From Arthonia radiata (lineage: Eukaryota > Ascomycota > Arthoniomycetes > Arthoniales > Arthoniaceae): a DNA stretch of 64,000 bases. Of this stretch, positions 1 through 10,094 are shown piece after piece; positions within the stretch are counted from its first letter, which is position 1; every line of letters starts with the position of its first letter. The position numbers and the translations under genes were made by a program. Below the pieces are notes generated by a model that saw only the letters and a list, made by a program, of their open reading frames with translations, was not told the origin of the DNA and made no database searches. The stretch covers positions 310,001 through 374,000 of the forward strand of contig PSQN01000007.1 of the NCBI GenBank assembly GCA_002989075.1, given 5' to 3'.

Positions 1-442
1 CTGATGACAACTTGCGCTTCCCAATGCCACTGTCTCCTTTGAGGGGGAGAATACCGTTTGGTGGTGTGGTCCTGATGTTTTCACCTACCGGCGCATTCTT
101 CAATTGCAACCCAAGCCGTTTCCATGCTGGTACAAACGTCATTTCGTGTAATCATATACCAACAGCAGAGCCTACGCTAAGGGCGAGTATAGCTCTTGTC
201 GTGAAGGAATATGGGTTACGCCAGGATTTCACTGTCTATTAAGGCTTTCGAAGACATTTCCAGCCTTACGTATGGGCTCGACATATGCGTTGTGTCGTTG
301 CGACAACCAATGCTGAGATATTGATTGATGCCTAAATTCTAAGGCACCAATGCCAAGGACGAAATGATTCAAACGGTGTCATCGCTATCACAAAACCCGA
401 GCTCTCAGAAGCTCGAGCTTTCCCCAGACCTTCAAATACACC
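1..442. other. Left-edge intergenic / WRS1 promoter
   Basis: There is no supportable gene here. A 76-codon reading frame on the plus strand at 12-242 has no family resemblance and no splice context. The stretch directly upstream of the synthetase start is probably its promoter and 5' leader. I see no tRNA or repeat. Confidence 0.5.
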
Positions 443-1885
443 ATGGCATCCGAATCTACGCACCAGCCCGCCGGCGCGTCTCCTGATCAGTACGTCACAC
501 CCTTTAAAGTAAAGGGTAAGCAGGACTACACGCGTCTCATTAAAGATTTCGGAACCCAGCCCATCGACCAGCACTTGCTAGAGCGCTTTGAACGTGCGAC
601 AGGCCGAAAACCACACCCATTACTCCGGCGTGGGCTTTTTTTCTCCCACCGCGACTTCGACCGCATACTGGGCTACTATGAGAAGGGCGAGCCTTTCTTC
701 CTGTACACAGGCCGTGGGCCCAGCACTGGATCCATGCACCTTGGGCACACTGTTCCTTTCGACTTCACCAAGTGGTTACAAGATGTTTTCGACGTTCCCC
801 TCGTGATCATGCTGACTGACGATGAGAAATACCTGTACAATGCGCATTTGAAGCTTGAGGAGGTTGAGAAGATGGCGCGCGACAATGCAAAAGACATCAT
901 GGCATTTGGCTTTGATGAGAAGAAGACGTTCATCTATAACGACTACGACTACATGGGCGGTCACTTCTATCGAAATGCCTCGGAGTTCTCACGCCTGGTG
1001 CCATTCAATCAAGTACGCGGAACGTTTGGCTTCGACGAAACAACAAACATTGGTTTCATCCATTTCCCTTCGGTACAGAATGCTGCTGCATTTGCCAGTA
1101 GCTACCCAGCGGCTTTCGGCGACGACCCCAGTGCACCACGAAACCCCAAGACCTCCAAGATCCCTTGTCTGATCCCTTGCGCTATCGACCAAGACCCATA
1201 CTTTCGACTGCTGCGAGCTAATGCCCACAGAATGTCGAATCCCGCACCCAAGCCTGCGCTAATTCACGCCAAGTTCGTGACCGCGCTACAAGGTGCAGAA
1301 GGTAAGATGTCAGCAAGCGATCCGAATAGTGCGATCTTCATGAGCGACACGCCGAAGCAGATCAAGGACAAGATCAACAGACACGCATTTTCCGGCGGAC
1401 GTGAAACGCTGGAGGAACACAGGGAGAAAGGCGGTGACCCAGACATCGATGTCGCCTATCAATACCTGACGTATTTCCTGGACGACGATGAGGAGCTCGC
1501 ACAGCTGGCGGCGGACTACAGGAAGGGCGAGTTGTTAACCGGTGACATGAAGAAGAAGTGTATCGGCATCCTGCAGGACTACGTTGCGAGGTTCCAGGAG
1601 CGCCGAGCTGCTGTCACTGAGGAGGCGAGGGTACGGTACATGACACCGCGCAAGCTCGAGTTCCACGGGAACCCTAACCCTGGATACTCCCACCCATTAA
1701 GCAGTGAGACCGAGCACCAGACGGGACAGGACAGCAACAACGATAGCAGCGAACAAGATGGAGGACTCAAGGTCCCAACAAGGCCAGGGCTTGGGCGCAA
1801 AACGACGTATGGGATAAGAGGATTAACTAGCTATGGGGGCGCTGTAACTGAGATGCTCTATCCGACGAAATCTCAAGAGCAATAG
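443..1885 (+). CDS. WRS1: Cytosolic tryptophanyl-tRNA synthetase
   Basis: A class I aminoacyl-tRNA synthetase that charges tRNA-Trp for cytosolic translation. The single-exon frame encodes 480 residues. The HIGH-type signature HLGH lies at residues 99-102 inside TGSMHLGHT, and the KMSKS loop reads KMSAS at 288-292. Both are typical of the eukaryotic enzyme, which is about 430 residues in yeast. The ATG sits in a good context (accATGg), and there is no mitochondrial targeting sequence, so the protein should be cytosolic. After the conserved PRKLEF block near residue 400 there is an extra tail of about 65 residues, rich in Ser, Asn and Gln and then containing the motif GRKTTYGIRGL. That tail is duplicated downstream (see the repeat entry at about 2015-2290). 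Function is secure; the role of the tail is unknown. Confidence 0.96.
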   Translation: MASESTHQPAGASPDQYVTPFKVKGKQDYTRLIKDFGTQPIDQHLLERFERATGRKPHPLLRRGLFFSHRDFDRILGYYEKGEPFFLYTGRGPSTGSMHLGHTVPFDFTKWLQDVFDVPLVIMLTDDEKYLYNAHLKLEEVEKMARDNAKDIMAFGFDEKKTFIYNDYDYMGGHFYRNASEFSRLVPFNQVRGTFGFDETTNIGFIHFPSVQNAAAFASSYPAAFGDDPSAPRNPKTSKIPCLIPCAIDQDPYFRLLRANAHRMSNPAPKPALIHAKFVTALQGAEGKMSASDPNSAIFMSDTPKQIKDKINRHAFSGGRETLEEHREKGGDPDIDVAYQYLTYFLDDDEELAQLAADYRKGELLTGDMKKKCIGILQDYVARFQERRAAVTEEARVRYMTPRKLEFHGNPNPGYSHPLSSETEHQTGQDSNNDSSEQDGGLKVPTRPGLGRKTTYGIRGLTSYGGAVTEMLYPTKSQEQ

Positions 1886-2290
1886 CATTCAGTGTTGACT
1901 AGATACCCAATTTATGATTCCGATTCAGGACTAATTCTCTTCCGTCGTCAGATTTCAGCCAGTTTGGAATGGTAGATAACACCTGCAAGTGCTGTGCCGC
2001 ATGTACTTTCAGACTGACAGGAGAGACGGCAGCAGCTTTAAAGGGAGTCAAGACGAAGATGTAGGGTTGAAGCCGACGAGGCCAGGGTTTGGACGCAAAA
2101 CGATGTATGGGATCAGAGGCCTGAGCACCTATGGAGGCGCTGTTACTGAAAGGCTGTATTCCGACGCAATCTGAGGAGCAAGGAATGATAAGAGCATTCA
2201 GTGGTGACTAGATACCCGATCTATGATTCTGCATCAGGACTGAATCCCTTCCATCATCATATTTCACCGTATTTCGAACTGTATCCACAA
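1715..2290 (+). repeat. Tandem duplication of the WRS1 3' end
   Basis: Roughly 270 bp covering the last ~50 codons of the synthetase and its 3' UTR (about 1715-1985) recur, diverged, at about 2015-2290. Anchors: GCATTCAGTG at 1885 and 2194; GTATGGGAT at about 1807 and 2105. The offset is therefore about 298-309 bp with small indels. The second copy still encodes a peptide with the core RPGFGRKTMYGIRGL, against RPGLGRKTTYGIRGL in the gene, and ends in its own stop at 2172-2174. The duplication was seen directly. Whether the second copy is expressed is unknown. Confidence 0.85.
2015..2174 (+). pseudogene. Duplicated C-terminal coding tail of WRS1
   Basis: This is the coding part of the downstream copy. 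Over 28 aligned codons I count about ten synonymous and five or six non-synonymous differences from the real tail. That suggests the reading frame was kept under constraint after duplication. A possible splice acceptor (gactgacag) ends at 2020, so it could be an alternative last exon. It could equally be a fossil fragment, because it has no clear start codon of its own. Confidence 0.5.
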
Positions 2291-2549
2291 GCTGTACTCC
2301 GTAACTGCTGTGAAGGTGTATCTCAAGAATGATTGGTGACCCTGCATGTTTTGGTCTTAGGGTTATTGGTCTTGCTGAGGCGGCAGCTGCTTGACGCGTT
2401 TGATCTGATGTTCGATTGATCAAGCTCACCCTCGCATATCTCTTCATCAAGAAACCAGCGAGCGAAAGGCGTTCGCCGATACTTCAAAGCTTGACACGCC
2501 GCACATCTGATATTCCGTACCTAGCGGCTCTGACGCAAAGCAGCCAAAC
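2291..2549. other. Intergenic, promoter of proteasome alpha-1
   Basis: There is no gene or structured repeat here. It presumably holds the promoter and leader of the proteasome gene that starts at 2550. Confidence 0.4.
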
Positions 2550-3583
2550 ATGTCGGGTTCGTTGCAAACTCACTCCGTATGAGCGGCAGCCATATTGACG
2601 AAGGATGCAGGCTCAGCAGGCTACGATAGGCACATCACCATCTTCTCAGACCAAGGACGACTCTATCAGGTAGCTAGCTTCCAGCATTCCGCCCGGCTCC
2701 TCTAACTCAGACTGCTAGGTTGAATATGCATTCAAGGCAATCACAGCAGCGAACATACTCTCGGTCGGCGTTCGAGGCAAAGACTGCGCGGTGGTGCTGT
2801 CACAAAAGAAGGTGCCTGTATGTGGACCTGAGGCATCCAGTACCACACCAACCGTCTCTGATAGTCACTACAGGACAAACTGATCGATCCGGCCTCCGTC
2901 TCCTACGTGTTCAGAATCTCGCCCAATGTCGGATGCGTCATGACCGGTTCTCAGCCCGATGCACGCAATAGTGTCAACCGCGCGAGACAAGAGACTGGGG
3001 ATTTCAGATACAAATACGGATATGAGATGCCTTGTGACGTGCTGGCAAAGAGGATGGCGAACGTAAGCTTTCATATCAGCATGTCATCTACTCGGGACGA
3101 CATAGACTAACGACAGGAATAACAGATTGCACAAGTGTACACACAGAGGGTATGTAGTAGCAAAGAGAAGCCTGCATGACAAAACTGACATCGCATTACA
3201 AGGCAAACATGCGTCCCCTTGGGGTCGCCCAAACCTTGATTTCAGTCGACGACGAGTTCGGACCGCAGCTATACAAGTGTGATCCTGCCGGTTACTACGC
3301 CGGCTACAAGGCCACCGCAACCGGACCAAAGGCACAAGAAGCAACGAATTTCCTGGAAAAGAAGCTGAAAGGCAAGAAGTGCGCAGAGGGTACGTGGGAA
3401 GACGTAGTGGAGCTGGGAATCGCCGCAATGAGCAGCGTGTTGGCGGTTGACTTCAAAAAGAACGAGCTCGAGATTGGGATCGTGGGAGCACCTGACAAGA
3501 GCGGCAAGACGGACCGAGCGTTCCGAAGCTTGACTGAGGAGGAGATTGACGAGCGGTTACAGAGCATAGCAGACAAGGACTGA
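2550..3583 (+). CDS. SCL1: 20S proteasome subunit alpha-1 (PSMA6/SCL1 type)
   Basis: An outer-ring subunit of the 20S proteasome; alpha subunits form the gated ring and have no catalytic threonine. Six exons fit: 2550-2556, 2611-2669, 2719-2817, 2874-3062, 3126-3149 and 3203-3583, giving 252 residues. The N-terminus reads [20 protein letters not shown] and continues into [14 protein letters not shown], the proteasome alpha signature in the alpha-1 form. The first exon is only 7 nt (ATG TCG G) and was placed because it restores the family N-terminus in frame. All five introns are 49-63 bp with GT...AG ends. The C-terminus is acidic. Subunit assignment rests on the RHITIF and YQVEYAFKA blocks and is strong. 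Confidence 0.93.
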
Positions 3584-5127
3584 GAGTCAAGAATCAAGCA
3601 TTCAGCATGGCGCCGGCAAATCAGGGTCCCAGTTGGGGATGACTCCCGCCCTCTTCGTACTCGCACAATCATCTGATCAATCCCAGAAGGATCTGCTGTC
3701 ATCGAACTGACACGACGGTTCGTGTAAATAGGGACTGGTGTCAGCGCACAGGATAGCAGTGACCAGACAGGTAAGTAAGGAAACTTGGACAGTCTCAGAT
3801 ATCACCTGCCCCCTCCCACAGCGATACGAGTCACCAGGTTGTTGAGCTGTCATGACTACTAAGGAATGCGTACCGTGAGGTTGGATAAAACTTGATCATA
3901 CGATTAGGTGGGATTGGAGTTCTCCACGCCGAGATCCTCTCGTTTGTACCTACTTCTCTTCAGGCAACCGCTACGAGCAGCGCCAACGACACCCACCACG
4001 AACTGGGACCTGGACTTTGATGGACTGCTTGAGCTTGGACTTAGACACTCACGAGGTCTCTCGACGAACGCAATGCTGGGACTCGATACTCATGTAAACG
4101 CTGAGGCGTCTTCCCTGGGAGGCTTGGACAAACTTGGGTAGGATGCAAAAAATAATCGCCGCCCATTATACTGCTACCCCAAAGTATTGCCCGGACGCGT
4201 TGTCAATAATACCACGCCGCTTCGTTGCCTCACGCGACCACGAAGTCGAACCTACTCAACTGGCCCCCGTTTGCTCTTTCTATCGTTTTGCATGCTAATC
4301 CCAGCGCTTCCGAAAGGTACGTACACCTCACCAGCGCAGTCTGGAGCGCCGCATCCTTGCTGGTTGCCGGCTTCCTGCCCTGCCTTTTCGGAGCGGGCGC
4401 CTCGCGACCAACCACCGCATTTCTGCCAACGTGAAGAAGCGCCTGGTGGAGTTGCTTTGCCAGCCAGAAGGTTTGGGGGCGTATCACACTGCATGAACCT
4501 GTAGGCGCTTGAGCTCGGACCACTCTGCTGATCGCCCTCCAATAACGATCCCGGAAGGATGAAGAGACCCTGTAGCTAAGCTCGAAGAAGCATAGACCAG
4601 TATGGACTTCAATGCATGTCGCTGACCATCTCTCCGCACTCATTGGCACGGACAAGGCAGGTTCATCTCATTTCGCATCAGGCCCGCCCCGCTGCCAGCC
4701 CTCGTGGATGTTCGGGGATCGTCCTGTCCTGATTCAAGGACAGCGTTGCTTTTCCTGGCGGCTGGTGGGCCCTGATTTTGGTCGCCTTCATTTAGTGGAT
4801 GCTGCTATTTTTGATACAGCCAAAATGAAGAGGCAAGACAATGCAATTATAAAGATGTCGGATGCACGCTGCGGTGATGCTGTTTCTACATCCTCATCTA
4901 CAATCATCAAAAGCAATATCAAAAACAATCCTCCTTTCCTCCTTTCGCCTTCCCGTCAAATCACAGGGCCCCTATTAAGTTAGGACAGCCTCTCCTCCCG
5001 TGTTTCATACGCCGGCCGTAGTCATACATCTCAAACCTCAAAAGCAACATCTGAGCCTGTCATCAGCTCACAGATCTCAGCCTCATCCAACAAACCATCT
5101 TGGACGTCCTCACTAAGACCATTCACA
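3584..5127. other. 1.5-kb intergenic region
   Basis: No convincing gene is present. Frames of 77-141 codons occur on both strands (for example 4230-4655 minus and 4612-4983 plus) but have low-complexity translations, overlap one another, and match no family I recognise. The last 150 bp are C/T-rich, like a fungal core promoter, and precede the secreted DUF3455 gene. Confidence 0.5.
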
Positions 5128-5838
5128 ATGGCACGCCTCACCATGCTCATCACCAGCCTCTTGCTCTGCCTTATGGCTGTCTCGGCCACACCTCTCCCTC
5201 GAGACGAAGACTACAACCTCATCGCGCGCCGCATCATTAGCATGATCCAATCCTTTAAAACCGCCTCAGCCACTCTGCCCGCGTCGTCTCTTCCTGCTCC
5301 GTCAGACGGCCTCACCCTCAAGTACGTCGCACTCGGCCTCGGCACCCAGAACTACACATGTTCCTCGTCCGACGCCTCAGCCACTCCCACTGCCGTTGGC
5401 GCCAAGGCAAACCTCTTTGACGCCACTACCCTTGCCAGCCAAGTCGGCACCAACAACAAAGCCATGGCCTCCGGTACCTGCCAAGCGAACAACAAGCACA
5501 CCGCCGGTCCACTCACCCAGATTGGCACGCATTTCTTCGACAGCGCTGGTACTCCTACCTTTGACCTGAACACCAAGGGCGCATTACTGAAGGCGAAGAA
5601 GATGAACGCCGTCAATGCTCCCGACGGTGCCTGTGCAGGCCCAGCTCCGGACAATGCACCCGCAGTTCCATGGCTGATGTTGGCGGATGACGGATCAGGG
5701 CGAAGTCAACAGCTGAGCCAGGTCTTCCGCGTCGAGACGGCAGGCGGTGCGGCGCCGGCGAACTGCGCAGGGATGGTGGCCGGGCCCGAGGGCTTTACGA
5801 GGAGTTATGCGGCGTTGTATTACCTTTATGGGCAATAG
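5128..5838 (+). CDS. Secreted DUF3455-family protein
   Basis: A single-exon frame of 236 residues. The N-terminus is a clear signal peptide: a basic start, then the hydrophobic stretch MLITSLLLCLMAVSA, with probable cleavage after SATP. The core has features of the fungal DUF3455 family: LKYVALGLGTQNYTC, followed by a GAKANLFDAT block and an aromatic C-terminus (RSYAALYYLYG). Four cysteines remain in the mature part, probably forming two disulfides. Family members are secreted or wall-associated and their biochemical function is not established, so none is claimed. The start codon sits in a good context (acaATGg) just before the signal peptide. A catabolic or cell-wall role is possible but not shown. 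Confidence 0.85.
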   Translation: MARLTMLITSLLLCLMAVSATPLPRDEDYNLIARRIISMIQSFKTASATLPASSLPAPSDGLTLKYVALGLGTQNYTCSSSDASATPTAVGAKANLFDATTLASQVGTNNKAMASGTCQANNKHTAGPLTQIGTHFFDSAGTPTFDLNTKGALLKAKKMNAVNAPDGACAGPAPDNAPAVPWLMLADDGSGRSQQLSQVFRVETAGGAAPANCAGMVAGPEGFTRSYAALYYLYGQ

Positions 5839-6117
5839 TCAGATGGGAAAAGGCGTTGAACATAGATGAGATATGAAAATAATTCAAAGTCAAACATGCT
5901 ACCTATATCGCACTACATCTCTTCATGCTTGTAAATCATTGCTTTGGGCTCGTGAATTTGGGGGACACCGCGCTTTCAGTAGACCGCGTGCATCACGCGC
6001 CTAAGTTAACCATGAACAGAGCCTGCACGCCGCATAGCAGAGTTCACGCTCACCTGTTATTATTCCAGCGCCAGCTATTCAGCGTCAGCATAACTTTTCC
6101 GGAGCAAGGCATGGCAG
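5839..6117. other. 3' flank of the DUF3455 gene
   Basis: Probable 3' UTR and spacer. Nothing else is recognisable before the inverted-repeat element that starts at 6118. Confidence 0.4.
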
Positions 6118-6480
6118 CTGCTCGAGCTAGGGTGCGGTTTCTGACCGAAAAGAACTACTTTTTCAAGTAAATTACTGAAAACAACCTCTGGGACGCGTTT
6201 CACGTTACTTACACCGCACGGGCCACTCACACACCAATTTCTTAGGCAGGGGGGCTTAATTTGTATAAATCTTTCAGTAAAAAATGCAACTCAAAATTTT
6301 TGTTCTTTGGTAGCATAATAGAACGACGGTAGTCCTATATCTGCTGTCTCAATTAGGGAAATAGTGTGTGCACGGACGTCAACAACTGAGCGCTCTTACC
6401 GTATTGTTTACGTCAAAAACTGGCCTTCTCTTTCAGTAAAATACGGTGTAAAATACACGACCGCACCCTAGCTCGAGCAG
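6118..6480. mobile_element. MITE-like element with perfect 21-bp terminal inverted repeats
   Basis: The 21 bases at 6118-6138 (beginning CTGCTCGAGCTAGGGTG) recur as their exact reverse complement at 6460-6480, closing a 363-bp segment. The interior is clearly more AT-rich than its surroundings and has no coding potential. A nine-base motif TTTCAGTAA lies just inside each end (inverted at 6172-6180, direct at 6431-6439) and once in the middle (6272-6280), giving subterminal symmetry. I see no transposase, so it would be non-autonomous. An exact target-site duplication is not obvious (left flank CATGGCAG, right flank GATGATGG), so the superfamily cannot be assigned. It sits between two genes without disrupting either. 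Confidence 0.75.
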
Positions 6481-6707
6481 GATGATGGGGCGGCAGCAGG
6501 CAGCCCGTCCTGCATCAAGCTGAGCTCGCATCGCACCAAAAGTGGCAACTTCAGCTCATTTCAAAGCGGACGGCAAGGGATTCTTACATCATTGCAGACC
6601 GCAGGCAGTACAGCAGACGACTACAGCCCATCGGTGCACGCATGTCTTTGCTCTGCAAGATCAAGACGGATCAGTCATGACTGCTCGTCAAATTCATCAA
6701 CATCATC
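6481..6707. promoter_or_regulatory. Proximal promoter/leader of the PRELI gene
   Basis: A 227-bp stretch between the inverted-repeat element and the next start codon. It presumably carries the core promoter, so the element sits immediately upstream of it. No specific factor site can be called. Confidence 0.35.
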
Positions 6708-7532
6708 ATGGTCAAGTTCTATGAAAGCTCCTTCAGCCACCCCTATCCATTCCCCGCCGTCACCCTCGCCTACTACCTCCGCTATCCCAACCCCTTCTCG
6801 ACGCACGTCCTCTCCACCGATGTCATCGACCGACACTTCGACCCTGACACACAAACATTATACACCGCACGACTGCACCTGAAGCGCTCAAAAGTACCAT
6901 CCGCCATCCTGAAGTTGGTGCCCTCATCATGGTTGGGTCCCGCCGCCAACGCCAGTGGAACAAGCCAGAGCTACATCCTTGAGCGGAGTATTGTCAGCAT
7001 TCGAGATGGCGTCATGATCACTGAGAGCCGGAATTTGGAGATGACGGGGATACTGGCGGTTGCTGAGAGACAGCTGTATCGACGGCCGGGTGCGGAGGTC
7101 GCCAGCTTCGTGAAGCAGTGCGCGCCGAAGCCGCAGTTCGATATCGTGCAACCAGACTTCCATGGCGCGGCTAGACGAAGAGATGATGATGTGGCTGAAG
7201 ATGCGACGAGCGTGAACACAAAGGTGGAGCTGCATTCGCGGCTTGGGCAGCTGCGCGAGAGATTCCGACAGGCTAGGACGACGAACGCTGCTGATGAGGC
7301 TGCTGATACTGCTGAGGAGGCCGAGACGGCACCGGCGAAGGTTGGGTTCTTTAGGAGCTGGTCCACGGCTTCGATCCAGCGCTCAATTGAGGCTATTGGA
7401 CTGCGCCGGGCAGAGAGGGCCGTTCCGAAGAGCAAGCAAGGCCTTGAGGTGGTGCTTAACAGGTTGAACAGGGGAGGTTTGAAGGCCGTCCTTGAGGGTA
7501 TGCGTCGAGATAGAGAGGAATTGATGGATTGA
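6708..7532 (+). CDS. PRELI/MSF1-domain lipid-transfer protein (Ups1-like)
   Basis: An intermembrane-space phospholipid shuttle of the Ups/PRELID family. Ups1 carries phosphatidic acid to the inner membrane for cardiolipin synthesis together with Mdm35. The single exon encodes 274 residues. The PRELI domain covers about residues 1-170, with the family blocks RYPNPFSTHVLSTDVIDR, TARLHLKRSKVPSAIL, SYILERSIV and the ESRNLEMTG motif. The YPNP-HVLS form resembles Ups1/PRELI more than Ups2. Beyond the domain, a variable tail of about 100 residues, rich in Ala, Glu and Arg, ends in a predicted helix. There is no cleavable presequence, as is usual for the family. Which Ups paralogue this is remains uncertain; the fold assignment is strong. 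Confidence 0.88.
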   Translation: MVKFYESSFSHPYPFPAVTLAYYLRYPNPFSTHVLSTDVIDRHFDPDTQTLYTARLHLKRSKVPSAILKLVPSSWLGPAANASGTSQSYILERSIVSIRDGVMITESRNLEMTGILAVAERQLYRRPGAEVASFVKQCAPKPQFDIVQPDFHGAARRRDDDVAEDATSVNTKVELHSRLGQLRERFRQARTTNAADEAADTAEEAETAPAKVGFFRSWSTASIQRSIEAIGLRRAERAVPKSKQGLEVVLNRLNRGGLKAVLEGMRRDREELMD

Positions 7533-7645
7533 ACAGCGTCCGCGATGTCTTTGAAATTGTTTGAAACGACCCATTCTGGAGCAAGGTTGCCGGCGCTGAC
7601 GAAAGGGGATCTTGACCTTGAAATGGGGTTTGCTGACACAAAGCC

Positions 7646-8389
7646 TTACTGCGGCATAGCAGGCACCGGCGCATGCGGACCCTGCGCGGTGTAGACCTGT
7701 GAGATGGCGCCGCCGTTCTTCGCGCGCACGCTCGACATATGACGACTGTAGGAGGCTTGATAGGCGCCGTGCGTGCGTTGAGCGCTCTGTATGGCATTCA
7801 TATGCTCTGCGATGTCCTGCCAGTTCCGCGCCTTCCCGGCCTCCGTCTTCAGCTGGTGGATCCAGGCAAGTTCTCGCTCACTGAACGACTGTGGCGAGGC
7901 ACGCTTCGGCGAAGCAGCGGCAGTCTTCTTCCTCGGTGTCTTTGGCGACTTTGTCGAGGGTCGTGGCGGAGTCGGAGGCGGTGGAGAGGTTGAGGAGGAC
8001 GCGGGAGATGCTGATGGCGTCTTGCGCTTCTTGAGCGCAGGGCCTTCACTCTCTTTGTCATCGGCAGACCACTCGCTGCTCTCGAGCGAGCGAGCGGTCG
8101 GCCTGCATTGGCGCTTTGGACGGTCGGGAGAGGCTAAAGGTGAGCTTGACTGCAGGCCAGCTGCAGTGGCTTCTCGCTTGCGCTTCCGCGTGCGCTCTTC
8201 TGACAGCGCCGGACGGATGAGCTCATCGCCGGGCTTCCACATCCCGGCTTCCACCGCTGCACGGGTGAGAAGGTACTCTTGGAGGTTCGTTGCCTTCTCT
8301 TGGGTGGAGATAGGCTCGAAGACCCCGGCAGCGGTGTAGCCGGGCGCGCGCTTGCCCATGAGCTTCTGTGGGCGAGTGCTGTATACCAT
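7646..8389 (-). CDS. Hypothetical nuclear protein with Myb/SANT-like C-terminus
   Basis: The open frame extends upstream to 8665, but the first codon in a good context is the ATG at 8389 (protein start MVYSTRPQKLMGKRAPGY), giving 247 residues. The upstream part is low-complexity and reads like a 5' leader. The middle is disordered, Ser/Pro-rich and has basic clusters such as RTRKRKRE and KKRK, which are likely nuclear localisation signals. Near residues 185-225 the segment ELAWIHQLKTEAGKARNWQD continues into IAEHMNAI, which looks like a Myb/SANT-type helix set. I do not recognise a named orthologue. A DNA- or chromatin-binding role is inference only. Confidence 0.62.
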   Translation of the reverse strand: MVYSTRPQKLMGKRAPGYTAAGVFEPISTQEKATNLQEYLLTRAAVEAGMWKPGDELIRPALSEERTRKRKREATAAGLQSSSPLASPDRPKRQCRPTARSLESSEWSADDKESEGPALKKRKTPSASPASSSTSPPPPTPPRPSTKSPKTPRKKTAAASPKRASPQSFSERELAWIHQLKTEAGKARNWQDIAEHMNAIQSAQRTHGAYQASYSRHMSSVRAKNGGAISQVYTAQGPHAPVPAMPQ

Positions 8390-9010
8390 TGTGGCTTGGG
8401 AAGAGTGCTGTAAGGAGCTCTGTATGATGGTTGATATGATGTATTTGGTGAGGTTCGCAGGTGGGACGTTACTATGGCTACGATGTGCTGATGGTGAAAT
8501 GCTGGCTGGGAGGAAGGAAATGTTCGAGGAACTTAAAGGGTGAGGAGAGAGTTTGTCCAGCGACGTCAAGAGTGAGACGCTCGTATTGTCGATTGTATAG
8601 GTTTGCTTGAACAATTGAGGAGGCAGGGGTTCCGCTCTGTGAGGCTGCACCTGAATGAGAGCCACTTATTCACCTCACTTCACCTCGGATGACAATAAGA
8701 AATCGCGCGTATCGACCATCCTTTCAGGGACAATAGCAAATACGAGGCATAGCTCTTGCTGCGACTGCGGAAAGCTTTGCTTGAGCATCTCAAGCTTCGT
8801 TGTTCAAAGTTCTTTGCTTTCATCTCCTCCGGCGTACTTAGATGAGATGGAAAGGTGACCCACACATACCCACTTGACAGCTCTTCAAGTGCGGCTCCTG
8901 CTCTCAGCGCACAGTGTGACAAGTCTGAGACTCAGAAAGAGGATGGAGATGACGGCTACAGAATTTGAACCTTCATGTGCGCATACAGCTGTTTACGATG
9001 GCTGTGATAT

Positions 9011-10094
9011 TCATATGCGCTCGCTGAGCTTTATCGCTGCTCTGCATCCGCCCCTGATGATGTTCGTCAGGACGGCGTATGGCTGTGCCTCCTTCGCATC
9101 ATGCTCCACAGCATGGTCTAAATGCTCCAATTCCTCATCGCGGATGCCCTTTATCGTCGTGATGAGCTCCTTGATCTCAGAATCAACTTCTTCGCCCCGC
9201 GCCTCCATCTCATTGACCCACTGCAATAAGACCCGCACTTGGCTGTTGTAATGCTCCCCGATTTCCGTTTCCACAGCTTCAGTACATGCCATTGCAGCCT
9301 CACGACCCATCATAGCTGTGCTCCAGCCTAGGGCGGTTGCTGCTACCTGAAAACATAACAGTCAGCAAGAAGCCTCGCAGTCAGCGAGCAGAGCAAGCTC
9401 TAAAATCTGACGGGAAAGCTTGTTTCAACAACGCCAGCTATTCAGCTCCACAAATATAGCAAATTCAACATCGCCAATCCCTTCCACATGCTCTTCTCAT
9501 CCAGGCAAATACAAGGCTTGCTTTTACAAAGCAAGCAAGTCGGCGCCTTGAGAAACAAAAACGCGACCAGGGCGAGCAAGGTGACTTACCTTCCAAACTG
9601 GATACAAAACTGTTGGACGGATGCGATGCTTCGCAAGCAGCTCATTGAAAGTCTTGAAATGCCCAGCCTCCTGGTCATACATGTGCTCCATGAGCTTCCT
9701 CATTTGAGGGTAGGCGCGGATGATAGGTGGGTTCTGTGCCGTGTATATGAGCGTTGCTGCGAGCTCGCCGGCATGATTCACACGAAGCTATGGGGCTGTC
9801 AGCTGAGCGACGTCGTGTATAGGAGAGGAGGCCATATCATCGTACAGCGCTATCAAGATACTTCCGCTGCTCTTCGGTCAAGGGCTTCCTATTCAACGCA
9901 GATGGGGTTGATGAGCTAGCACTTCGCGCTGATGGCCTGAGAGCACGATGCTGATATGATTGCGGTGATATTGAGAGGCTGCACAGCCGGTTGCTATGCT
10001 TCAAGTCATATTGAAGGCAAGGTCGCAACGTCCGAATGGATCGCAGCGTCGTGGTCATCCCCTTTGTCTGGGGTAGTCGTTCAGCGTAAGTCAC
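9011..10094 (-). CDS. COQ7: 5-demethoxyubiquinone hydroxylase COQ7/CAT5
   Basis: The di-iron monooxygenase that hydroxylates demethoxyubiquinone in the penultimate step of ubiquinone synthesis on the matrix face of the inner mitochondrial membrane. Exons on the minus strand: 9846-10094, 9590-9787 and 9011-9346. Joins restore LDSALRVNHAGE and PVWKVAATALGW. The iron ligands are visible in three motifs: the RVNHAGE Glu, EAGH (YDQEAGHF) and EELEH near the C-terminus. The N-terminus is basic and Ser-rich, consistent with a mitochondrial presequence. Two ATGs are possible, at 10094 (260 residues) or 10058 (248 residues). The second intron is 243 bp, long for this region. The gene diverges from RTF1. 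Confidence 0.93.

Noticed and set aside
4230-4655. 141-codon minus-strand frame in the 1.5-kb intergenic region
   Set aside because: It overlaps other frames on both strands and has no domain or signal peptide. Length alone is not evidence in this GC-rich DNA.
7791-8339. 182-codon plus-strand frame opposite the Myb-like gene
   Set aside because: Its translation is a Gly/Val/Arg-rich mirror of the Ser/Pro/Lys-rich protein on the minus strand, with no family features. It is a shadow.
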